Source of the DNA: Hemerocallis citrina
Taxonomy: Eukaryota > Streptophyta > Magnoliopsida > Asparagales > Asphodelaceae
Direction: 5' to 3'
Assembly: GCA_017893485.1 (NCBI GenBank)
Contig: CM030362.1
Coordinates: 30,794,089 to 30,858,088 of the forward strand
DNA length: 64,000 bases
The notes under the pieces are model-generated. The model had not been told where the DNA came from. It made no database searches and saw nothing but the letters and a program-made list of their open reading frames with translations. The position numbers and the translations under genes are program-made. Shown here piece after piece: positions 24,101 through 37,500 of this stretch (position 1 is its first letter; each line of letters begins with the position of its first letter).

Positions 24101-26647
24101 AAGCTTTGAAGTTTATGCTCCCATAGTATGCATTGAAGTGTATGCTCTCTGCAGTTGCTAACCTCTGGTTAACATTATTGGTTATTGGTATAACGCATTT
24201 ATGGAAACAATGATCAATTCACTTTTCATATTCCTCTTTCTTCTCTTCATTTTATTTCAAATCATGCCACTTGTCTTAGTTGTTAATAGATAAAAGATCA
24301 TAAAATATCTCCTGAACATGTTTTTCCATTATATTTGATTGTAGTTAGGTTTTTTCTGTTATGACCTGTAGCTCATGTGTCGCTTGCGGAGACAAAACTT
24401 ATTAGACTGTGTTCGAAGGCCATACTCTACATCTGATGGAATAATTTGCAAGCGCACAAAATCGCAACAAGTAGTATAGTTTAGAATAAAGGAGTGTTGG
24501 AAAAAAAAACTAATTATTTTATTGAGTACCGAAATTCACAATATTATCTTACTATTTGGATAATCGAAAATTTGATAAACAATAACTTAATTAAATTAAA
24601 CTAAAGGAAAAACTAAACTAATTAAAAATAGCAAAATCTGAAATTTAGGGTTTATTAATAGTAAAATTAACTCCCGGGCTTTCAGTTTCACCTAACTAAT
24701 CCCACACAATTCATAATTCCATAAAACTCAAAATTCGACTCTTCTAAGTTGTACACTAAAATTCCCTAATTATTTAATGTATTCTCTCGAATAACACCAA
24801 AACATATCCCCAACTAATAATTCGTCACATCTCTATGCAAATTTAATTATTTGAAAATTCATTAAGTTTTGTGGATTTCTCTACGGTCACATTAATCGCG
24901 GCAAATTATCTCTAATTTCGCTAAATCAGTGGTGTTTAATTCTATAATTATAAATCACAAGTTAACTTTTGGCATCCCTTATGATTCAATAAATCAAATA
25001 ATAGTTGGCCAGAAAATTGCAAACATTAATAACAAAAATTAAACACAGCCATGGAAAAGCAGAAGAATAAAATAATATGAAATTCGAATTGTGTTTTCAA
25101 AATTAGGCTACGTCGAAGTCCTAAAAAAATAAAATTAGTTTAGACAAATTTGCAACTAATAAACATCTTATTGGATTGCATAATAATGATAAAAAAAATA
25201 GAAGAGAGAAGAAAGAAATCGTTTTGCTGTTGTTGCTTGAAGCCACAATTAAAGTCGTGATATCTCCAAAAAATCAATTGTCGGCAAAAAATCAAGTCTC
25301 AGCAGCAAGGGCAGTGAGGCCAGTCTTCCGCAACCAATACCAAAAAATATGAGGTTCGGGATTTGCTTTTATAGGGAGGAGGAGATTTAAATTTAATTAG
25401 GATAAGGATAACTTAATTAGTTAAAACCCCAAGATTAAGATTAATCTTTTGAATTTTAAACTAATCATCGAACTAATCGTTATCCAAACACACTTCCATA
25501 ATTTCAGAAAATTTCATTCTACCCCCTTGGTTGACCAGAATATTTTGGTTCTTCAAAGGACCAATTTGTAGAAACATACGATGGAGTGCTCGAATTTTCT
25601 TGAAATCTTCACATAGAATCAATTTGAATTTTAATATCTTTATCCTTATTTTCTTCCTTGATTTTACCAAAAATGCATTCCTTTTGCACTTAATAATCTC
25701 ATTCTTTCAAAAACACACAAATAAATAAAATTAAGTAGAACGAATATAAAATTCAAAGAAATACACGAGAACTTATAGGTTTAATACGTAAAAAGAGTAA
25801 TAAAAATAGTGTAAAAATTACACTCAGCAACATCCTCCCATTAGCGGCCCTAGTATAATTTCAAGAAAACCCTACCAACCGAGGCCGCTAATGGGATTAG
25901 CGACTTGCTAAAGTCGCTTTCCTATTAGCGGCCTTAGTATAATTTTTTTCTCCACAGAGCAATAGCTCTCTAGAATGACAAAGTCTTTCAATATGATTGA
26001 GACAAGGTCGCTATTCCCAGCAGCGACTTCATATATAGTGTAGCCGCTAATAGGAATATCAGCAACCAAAAAAATTTTCAATTTTTTTTTTTGAGTGGCT
26101 GCTATTCCCATTAGCGATATTCGAAAGGCAGAGGTTGCTGATGGAAATAGCGGCCGTTGCTGACGTGGCATCGACTGACTCACTCAGGGAAATAGTTTGG
26201 AAAGTGTCTTTAAGTTCGGGAAATAGTTTAAAAAAATGTTTTAGTACGGGAAAAACTCTCAACAACACTAGAACTTTGACACATGCAATGCACGTTTTTT
26301 ACTCATTAATCATTTAAAGTTGCTCTAAAATGAGATTTATAAGACAAACGATAACTTGCAAAAAAATTATGTCAAGATATTCAGTCAATATGTGTGTAGA
26401 TATATAATATATATGAATATTATGAATTTACTCAACAATTCTACTTTTGTCCCTTTACCATAATAGGGTATTCTCGTAATTCTATGTATACTATATACTA
26501 TTCTTAAGTTTTAAAATAAATTCAGATTAAATTTTTGACGATAATTAGTCAGTATACCATAATAGGGTATTCTCGTAATTCTATGTATACTGTATACTAT
26601 TCTTAAGTTTTAAAATAAATTCAGATTAAATTTTTGACAATAATTAG

Positions 26648-26720
<73 letters not shown>

Positions 26721-28455
26721 ATGTTCCGTTGTGCACTAGGCCTCCGTGTGCACTCGGCCTTTCCGCCTTCGTATCGACGATCCGAACTGTTCACATTGAT
26801 CTACACATCAAAATCAGTCTAAATATGTAAAATCAAATCATTTGAAATTCATTTGCCCATCCATCATGTGACTATAAAAAATAACGATTTTCAGCCACGT
26901 AATATTAGTTATCTGCACGTGTGCGATGCACGCCCTAACAGTTAACAATTAAAAATTCATACTTTCTCACCTAAAAATCACAATTTCAACTAAAAACTTT
27001 CTTAATCAACAATTCTATCTAAAAATTTTCAGCCACGTAATATTAGTTATCTGCGCGTGTGCGATGCACGCCCTAACAATTAACAATTAAAAATTCAAAT
27101 TTTCTCACCTAAAAATCACAATTTCAACTAAAAACTTTCTTAATCAACAATTCTATCTAAAAACAATAATTATTTCATCATAGAAAATCCAAACTTTCCC
27201 AACATACCTCTTCCGATTCCTCACTCTTTGACTTCTCCCCCACGCACAACGGTTCAACCTCACTCAATTTAAAAACCTGAAACACACAATGACAAACAAA
27301 CATCCAATCTTTTCTTTGTTAAAATGGCAGAACCTAAGTATAAAGTACTATTAAGTACTGTTAATTTCACTAATCATGGATGTAGATGTAATATACAATC
27401 CAAAGAAATTCTCTTACAATAAAAATGTTGGCCTTGAAGAACCACATGGCCTTGAAGTATAAAGTACTATTAATTTCACTAATCATGGATGTAGATGTAA
27501 TATACAATCCAAAGAAATTCTCTTACAATAAAAATGTTGGCCTTAGTGTGATGCAAGCAGACATGCTTCTACTTTAAATTCTTATCAATGTGGGATTCCT
27601 CAGCCTATGTGACTCCAAGAAGTAATTCTTATCAATTCGACATCACAAAACTAAAGTGCTACCTTTGATATTTAAATTGTGTTTAACTGCATAGAATTTA
27701 AACAAATCAACTAAAAAGAAAGTGCATTGCATATTGCTAGTCCCTCTTGAAATAGAACATCTCTTCCCTTAAGATGATTTCAAACTTCAAGTAGTTGGGC
27801 TACTTCTCATCTAATGTTTGCCAGTCATCGAATTGAATCAGGAAATATATGATTATATATTTTAAATCCATCATGTAATATACATGTGCAATGCACGTAT
27901 TAATTTTTTTTTAAAAATAAAGTAAAAACTCTGATTTACACGTGCGATGCATGTTTTAATAAATATGATTATATATTTTTAAAAGTAAATGTCAAGACTA
28001 TAATGGGAGAGTTGAAGTTGCACGTAAGTAGATAGATTTACAACTCCAACTCTTCCATTAAAATATTAGAGATTATATATTATATTATAGATAGATAAAT
28101 AGATAGTAATTTACATTTGTGATGCACATTTAATATATTAAAAAAATTAAAGTAAAAAACCCGACGTAGTGAGGAATCAAACCTAAGGCCTCCTTCATAT
28201 TAGTTATGCACGCGAAATGCACGCGTTGGTAGAATTACAAATGACACTATGGCCTTCTCCCATTATAATATTATATATAGGGAAATGCTCAGTTGAAAAC
28301 GCAAATGTTGGGCAAAACGTGAAAACAAGCCTAGGCCGTTGTTGGAAACAACGGCCTAGGTTATAATGCATTATAACCTAGGCCGTTGTTTCCAACAACG
28401 GCCTAGGCTTGTTTTCACGTTTTGCCCAACATTTGCGTTTTCAACTGAGCATTTC

Positions 28456-28529
<74 letters not shown>

Positions 28530-31500
28530 TATTCAATTTATAACGTAACAGTATTGCCTTTCCACCGAGCAAAGGACATTCTTATAATTTTATATATAAT
28601 AATCTTATTTTATTTTCTCAAAACTTTTAAAGAGTTAAATGGAAAATTGTTCGGAATTAAATATCCAAGTGCGGGCTTATTTCCAACTTACCATCACTAA
28701 GGACTCTGGTAAACTTCTCAAATAATTGCATAGTGGGTGAAATTGACACAGCATACTCTTCAAACTCATACCTCTTATAGTGTAATAGATTCTTCAGAGA
28801 TATAGAAATGAATCTGTGAACTGATTATAACATTCTTCAAATGTGCAGGTGAGAAAGGATTGATAGATGAGGCTGAGAAGGCTTTGGAAGAGGCAGAAGC
28901 TTTGAAAAAGGTATGTATCCTTCTGTAGATGCAAATTATGTTTCGCGTATGTGCATTATTTATAGTTGGCTAGCTTGCACGGATGCACCATTTGTATTTT
29001 CAACTGTTCTTATAATTCATTTATTTTGCATTTGGATCTTTACTTTTAGTTATGTCCTGTATGGTAGTGGAACCTCTTGTAAGAGAGGGGGCATGTGCCT
29101 ATGTTTCCTATTCATTATCAAAGTTTCTTTCTCTTCCATCTACCAGTGTTTCCCATAAACTTTAAGCTGTGCCATATTTGACTTCTCCTTTCAATAAATG
29201 ATGCAATCATGCAAAAGCGAAATCTTTGGTTCTTAAACATGTTATTAATTTGTGACTTGATTTGAATGAAAATTTCACACGGTTTATCCTCTTGACATTA
29301 TATAGTGGGGATCATTGAAATGGTTTTACCCAATTATAAATTGATAATTATCCTTCTAAAATTTGTTCAATTTTGAGAAAACTTGTCTGTAATTTATGTC
29401 TCTAATTTATGCAGAGACAGATGTATGTATGCATGTATAATAAAGAAAGTTCTCTATATTACTCTTAATTTCTATAATATTGTTCTAAATTCTAATTCTT
29501 TGCTAAAATTCTACGTAGCATGACCACTTCTATCATTGAGCTTTACCCATGATGCATACGTGTTGGACACTCATGTTATTATTATTATTATTTTTGGAAC
29601 AAGGCTGTAGCCACACACCCACCCACACACACATTCATCCCATAATTAGGGAATTGTGCAAGCGGGGGGTGTTGGACACTTCTCATGTCCTAAATTATAT
29701 AATATACTTACTATGGTGGGCACTTTTGGACACTTAAAACACTTTTCACCTTTTTGAACACATAATTAACAATTTTCACCCTTTTCACATTTCTTATATT
29801 TGAACTCTTATTACTTGCATATGCACTATGAGCTTCTACAATTTTATAATGGAAAAGTATAATTACTTTATTATGCACTTCAAATCTAAAGTTTATAATA
29901 TACCTACTGTGATGGGCACTTTTGGACACATAAAACACCACTTTTTTGAACACATAATTAACACTTTTTACACTTTTCACAATTCTTATATTAGTGAACT
30001 CTTATTCCTTGCATATGCAATATGAACTTCTACAATTTAATGATGGACTAGGTATGCCCGTGGGCACGTGCCTACGACACGTATTCGGAACGATACAACA
30101 TATGAAAAAAATCATGTAAACAGTAAGGGATAATTTATATAGATGTTTATTTGCTAGTAGACGTTGATGTATTGATATACTTTGAAGTAGGATTATGAAG
30201 TGACCTTGATGTTTATTGGTTTGTATATTGCAGAATTATTTGTCAGCAGCTCGAGATTCAAAAATAGTATTGTGAATCTACAACAGTAGTGAATCGGAAA
30301 TTCCTTGCTATGTGTGACTTGAGCCTAAGAGATTTTTTTTTTGATTTGGAGTCTAACATAAGTAGCAATTCATTTTCTAACTGCACGAGTTATGGTTAAC
30401 GCCTCAAATTTGTTGTGATGTATACGTGAAGTAAAATTGCAGCAAAGCAGATCAAGGTACAATTTTGTAGCTACAAAAACCCGAAATACAGAGATTAAGC
30501 GTGGATTTGTCCATAAAAGCACGATCAAGCGAGTCAATTAAATAATTTGTACGATTTTTCAAAGCAGCAAATGCCCAAAGATTTTAAAAAGCATAATCCA
30601 AAATTGCATAATTAAAAAAAACATTCTAATCAAAATTAACTCAGTGAAGCATTCTAATCTAAAACAATTACTCAGTAATGTATTCTACAATCAGATCAAA
30701 TATGGTAATTCAAAAACAATTAATTGGAAGTGAATGTTACCGAGTTATGAAAGCATAATCCGAAAAAAAACATAATTAAAAATTTGAAATAATAAAAAAA
30801 AGCATAATCCGAAATTGTATAACCAAAAAAAATATTCACTGTTTTTTTTGTTGTTGACATACCTGGGTTAAAAAAAATAGAGAAAAAAGAGAGAAAAAAT
30901 TATGAAAAAGGAGAAAAGAGGGGGAAGAGAGAGAGAGAGAGAGAGTAATAAATGAAGGAGTTGTTTTGCTTTGGGGAGAAATTTTGAATTTTGGGAGGAA
31001 AACATTTGGGGGGAAAAAATGTCTTTTGGGAGTAAAAATCTCGACCATTGATTTTCTTCCAAATGAATGAGAGCCACTTGATAGCTTTCTTTGTGTTTAA
31101 TTATATAGATATGTATCATTAGTTTTCGTTGCACTTCAAATCACTGTCCTCAAAATTATTTTATTGGATGCCATTTGGGTTAGATTTGTGCATAACTTTG
31201 ACTTGATGTTATAGCGGTCTCCCCGTGTCCTACTATTTGCAAAATTTATAGTCTGTTATCCGTAACTCGTCCTGTACATAAGCGCATTTAGGCTTCTTAG
31301 CTATAATTCATTCTATTCAATCTAAAACAAATAATGAAAATAAGGTGATGTTATTTCTATTAATTCATAGATAGGAAAATTATTTCAAAAAACCAAAATT
31401 AGACCCTCATTTATTTTGAAACCCAATGGGTTCGATAATTACTAAAAAACCCAGTTCTCAAAACTAACTATTTTTTTAAACTGAATTCTTCCATTTAATA

Positions 31501-34500
31501 CAAATGTTCCAATGATTTATACCCTCCTTTCATGTATTTCCTATATATTAACCTTGTCTCAAAAGTCATTGTATGGCACATAGCAAATAGTTTTGGGTTT
31601 AAAAGAAAGCAAAGAGAAGACGAGATCTTCTAGGGTTTGCTTGATCTGAAAAGTACAATAACAGAAGAAATAAATTTCTTAAGATGACAATCTAGGTTTT
31701 CTTTTGAAGGAGGAGTGATGGGTTGGTAGTTAATTCAATTATTTCCAATGCTTGGTAGAAAAAGAATCGGGTAGATTAGGTTTAAATGAGGGATTTGAGA
31801 TGGAAGAAAAATTTATGTGGATGGGTTAGAGGTGGGAGAAGAAGTTGCTTTCTTCTTCGAGGAACAAGATTGAGATTGATTTAGTGGGTCGAATTCAATT
31901 TTTGAGTGTCTTCAAGATTGAGGGTGTCTTTCATGATTTGAGAGGGGGGAGGGCTCTTCTGACGGATTAATAACTTGATCCATTCTGGAGGATAGGTAGA
32001 GGAGATGACAATGAGGGATGTTTTCCAGATCCTCCAAAATCATCTTTTATTTAACTCAGATATTCGAAACCCATGTCATATTTGTTGATGAAGTAGTTGA
32101 TTGGACGACATGGTTAAAATGGGCAATACATTAAAAATCACTAATAAAACCCTGAATAATAATACTGAAAATTAGAATTGGGTTTTAAAAAATTCAAATA
32201 TAGAGCAGTGGATTTATTAGTACTTAAAAGGTTGTTGGGTTAGAGCATTTGTAGTCGTTGGCTATTTAGCCAAAATATCCAAAATTTGGCTCGAAGGGGT
32301 GATGTAGTCGTTGGCTATTTTGCTAAAATTTGGCTTTTAGGAATAGTAGCAAGCTATATTTGGCAGACGATTTGGCTAAATGGATAAAATAGCCCGACGA
32401 AACATTATTTTCCGTTGTTGTTCGGACGGTGTATAATTTACCGTCTTAATTTTTTTATTATTATTAAAAAAATTCGATGGTAAATTATATACTGTCCCAG
32501 AACATTAAAAAAAAATGTACCGTCCGAATTTTTTTTTAAAGAAAAGTTCGGGACGTTGTATTATTTACCGTCCCTCACATTAAAAAAATTAAATGAAACG
32601 GGACATCATCTAACGTCCACACCCAATATTGAATTTTTTAAAATATAAATTTGAAGGACGACCCATCATCTAAGGTCCCTCACATTGTATTGATTTTTTA
32701 TATATATAAATTTGAAGGACGGGAAATTAATTTTTTTTTAAAAAAATGACGGACGAGATATTATTTCCCGTCAGTTAAATTTTTTTATTTAAAAATGATT
32801 CAAAATTCATCAGGCGATATTTCTTTTCCCGTTCTTGATTTTTAATTATTTTTTCAATTACAAATTTAGCGACGGTGTATGATTCACCGTTTGAGAAGTT
32901 TAGAGGTTGGGACGATCCTTAATTTTTCGTCCGTCCAATTAAATGAACGAAAAGCCAAAATTTGGCTAAAACGACTACAACGGAAGCTCTCATTTGCTAT
33001 TGGCTATATGCCAAATATGCAAAATTTGGCAAAAACGACTACAGACGCTCTCAGGAAATAAATTAAGTTCAAGCTTTGTGTCTGAAAATCATTTTCCCTT
33101 CATCGATTATTTTTTATTTATATATTCTTAACTTTACTATAATAAATGCAAGTGCTTGTATTATCATGCCCTCAACCCCACCAAAGGAATAAAGAAAAAC
33201 ACATGCCCTTCCCTTCTACCCATAATTGTTGGTTTCATGTCTGCCTGTGAAGATTTTTTATGGCTAAAGATACTGAAGTGCTTCTTTGCCATATTTTTTT
33301 GTTCTTCAGCTTGGTGGAAGACAGGAGCCAGTTGTGGATTCTTCAAAGTATACTGCTGCTGATGTGCGAATTGTGAGTTTGTTTGCTTTCTTTAAATATA
33401 ATCATTAAGAAATGGTCATTTTTATTTTTTTTTATCTTTTTCATCTGCGCATAGACAGATGCTTGCATCAATGGTCGAAGCTTTACCTGATATGGATACA
33501 TTATACATAAGAGCTATTTTAAACTGTACATACTGCATGAAGTAAAAGTAACCATCTTAAAATTAGACCAGATGGAGCCTGTTCTTGTTGTGACCATATT
33601 AATATTGTACTTCTAGTTTCAGCCAAATGAGGGAAGAAACTGAACAAACCAATGGCGTTTTGACCATCTTTGTGATAAACTAGAAAGGGGGAACCCTCCC
33701 TGATAATCTGAGATCCCTTGCAACCAGGGTTTAGGTCTACTCTTGGTTAATGTAGGTCTTGCAACTTAGTCCCCATTGGAAGGCCATAGATCAATTTTCT
33801 GTTCTGATTTTTCTATTGTCATGTTCACTCTTTTTTTCTCTCTCTCTCTTTCCTCCAAAAGAACTTATGGGAAGTGGTTTAAAATATCAGTATCAGTGGA
33901 TAGTAGGGGGCTATGTCAATCCTTTATTTATTTTTTTTGAAATATAAAGTGACCTCGTCACCGCTTCATTAATGAAAAGTTAACGAAGCAAAGTACATCA
34001 TAACAAAGGAGTTACATCGAACAACTCTCGATTAAACCCCTCCTACAAAATACAGAGACAACATCCAAAAAATACTCCAGGCCGCTCCCTCCTAACCGTA
34101 GGGACTACTCTTCCCTACGAAGCCTCTTTTTCATTTCCGCTTGACCTGCCCAAGCATGAATGAAGGAAAAAATTTTATGCATCAAAACCGGAATCTATTA
34201 TTAATATTATGGAAGCATGAATCATTTCGGTCTAGCCATAGACTCTAGATAGGAGCAGCAACAGAAATTTCCTATGCTAATCTATTCTCTTTCTGAACTA
34301 TATTTCCTACCCCTTCATACCAAATCTCTAGTGTAGAGCTCGGGATATCCGGAAAACCAAAACCTAGACACACTACCTCCCAAGCCAACCTAGCCTTAGG
34401 ACACAAAAATAGGATATGGTTAGTGTCTTCATCGTGTGTCATGCATCTTGAACACTTTAAGTCCACTGGAATGTTGCACTTAATTAAATTCTTCTTGGAC

Positions 34501-37500
34501 AATATCACATCATTTGCCACCTTCCAAAGGAAAGCTTTAACTTTCATAGGTGCCTTGGTTCTCCAAATTGTAATTGCCTCCCTTCTTCGTATTCCTCCAT
34601 CCTTTAGCCAGTAATACATCAATCTCACCGTGAACGTGTTATTTGGCTCTAAAGTCCATGTGCGCAGGTCTTCCGTCTCGCCAAATAGATGACCTTCTCT
34701 AAGGAACCCCCTTGTCATCTCAGAAGTTGGGAATAGATATTGTAATCATGATGATTTAGTTGGTCACTGTTCTGTCATGAGAAATATTAGCACCACTTGG
34801 TATAATTGATTGTAATGACTGTTTTCACTAAATTAAGATAATGATGATATTTAATATATATTTTCTGCAGACTGACCAGAAGTTACGTGTTTGTGACATT
34901 TGTGGAGCATTCCTGAGTGTTTATGACAGGTAAAGTTTCTCATCATTTTATATCGTGGTCATGATTGTGTTTCCTACAGTGCTAGGCTGCAAGAATAGGC
35001 TATCATTAGGCCATACTTTTGACCTGCCATTAGCCTGTTACACCTAGTTAGCAGCAGAACTTGTGGCCCAGCAGTTTTTAAGGAAAACTTTTGCAGCTGT
35101 AGAAAGTCTGTTTTCTGTATATGCTAATAGATTATTTATAGAATTGTTGGGTTACTGCGTGTCAAAACCAGTAAGAAGTTGATTAATTGTATATATATTA
35201 CAAGTTTGGTAAACCATTATGCTTTCTCTGTGGATACCAGTGACCGACGTTTGTCTGACCATTTTGGAGGGAAGCTGCATTTGGGCTATATGCTAATTCG
35301 CGAGAAGCTAGTGGAATTGCAGGTGAAGTTTACTTTTTTTCACCTTCTTGTTGCACCTATATACCTCTTCCTTTTCCGTTTGGTTCTTACAAATGAGATC
35401 CACTCTGTTAATTGTTATTGGAGGATAAAGCTGCAAACTAAATATCTAAAACGAAACCTACCTTTTAATTATTCATGCTGTACTAAGTATATATGGATTG
35501 TCCTGCTCAATTTCTTTGAAGTTCAAACTTTGAACATATTGGTCAGGTGCTGCTAAAGTTTCACATTCTGCCATAAAGAGTTTCAGTTATGTTTGACATC
35601 AGTGAGTTTTCTAACCTCAACAGAAGATCACTGTGTGGTTATGTTCTATTTATGTTGTCACTTCCTTCTTGATTTGGATAATATAATAGTTATCGGGGAG
35701 GGAACGTTGAAGCGAAGGTGGCCATTTATGGACTCTCAGCGTTAAAATTCTCCTGCTTCCCATAATGCAACTACAACCAAAATAAGTGAGACAAACTGTA
35801 AGCTAGTAACAGTATGCAAAGCATATTTAATTTTGTTTCCACTATTTTTCTGTTTAATTTTTTTCTTGGGAAAAATGTCTAAAAGCCCCAACCCTCCTCC
35901 CCCTCAAACATTTAAATTTAAGCCCTCATAGCTTTTGTGTTTCTTAAAAGTTCCTGGTCAATTAGATTCCTCCAAAAAACCCCTTTATACTCTTCATACC
36001 TTTTATAATAAACATCAAGTGAATATAAATTCCCTTCTCGAAAGGCCACATCATATATCTAGTTATTTTTACGGTTAATGCACACTTTACAGTTATAAGT
36101 AGTAATTCCTAAGTTAGGTAAAATTTATTTGTTAGGTATAGCATTTTCAAAGTATAGAAACTATCAGGTTAATAATTTCTGGATAGTTATGTGTAAAGTG
36201 AAGAATAGAAATCAGATAGCGTAGTAACTTCTAGTTATATATAGTTACTTTCTAATTGTTTTATTGTGTTACATTTCTAATGTCTAGAAACTTGAGAAAT
36301 GTGCAATTCATAGATCGTCTAAAGTTCATTATATTGTTGGTTATGTATAGAGTTCTTGGGCTGTATCTAATTTTTTTCTGGTTTTGTGTAGTATTTTTTA
36401 ATCATAATAGTTATTTGTTGCATCTTATGCATGTAATTTGTCAAATTACTCCACTGAAGGGCACTAAATGTGTTGGTGTTTGATTTGACTGAAGTTTGGA
36501 GGATTAAAGAGGGGTAATATTGGAATCTTGACAAATACTATTGCATGATGTGAGTTTAGGGGCTCTTAGGGAGGAATCATTTTATCTAGGGGCTTTAAAT
36601 AACTCAACAAGTTGTAGGGCCTTCTATAATTTTCCTAGGAGCTTTCAAACATTTTTCCCAATTTTCAGATATACTTCACTTATCTAATGGTCCTGCTTAC
36701 TGTTTTATTTGTTATTTCTAGTAAGGAAAAATAGAAGCTCTGCTTTCCCGCATTAACCTTCTGTGAAGGAGCACTTAATTGGAATGAGATATAGAGATGG
36801 GACAACGGAGCATCTAAATTTCCTAGTTGTGAGTCATTTACTTGTTGCAGGTTCACTAGTCATCTATGAGAAACACATATCAGCCTTATTACCATTCTAA
36901 TAATTTTTGGCAATCTCTTGCCATCAACCTGTATAGGCTCGCTGTCTGTGGGCCCAAGTTGTCTTTGTTGTTTATGTGTTGGCAAGCATCCAATTGATCT
37001 TGGTTATTTCTGTGCTTTCTTGTAAACAGTAGTGAACTAGCTACTGTTTGTCGACTTGGTAATGCATTCATTAGCACAAGGATGTGATAGCTACTCTGCA
37101 AAATATTCTCTTGATATAATCCAATCATAATCATAGCTATTTTCCTTGTAATATAACTTCGGCAGGAGGAGAGGAGTAAGAGTCGAAAGACAGATCGTTC
37201 AGAAGATGATAGAAGGTAAGTATTTCATCTCTCTGAATCTTTGGTAATGCTAACAATGGTATGTTGACAATTATTTACTTTCACGCTTTAGGTCGAAGGA
37301 ACGGAGTGGTGACCGCGATAGGGCATCAAGTCGTGATCGTGATAGAGGTAGAGACGATAGAAGTGGCAGTCGAGATAGGGGTGATCGGCGGAGTAGGGAC
37401 TATGACCGAAGAGATCGTGGACATGATCGTGAAAGAGAGAGAGATTCAGAGCGATCTCGCCGTTATGATTCTAGGAGTAGGCGAAGGTCACGATCTCATT

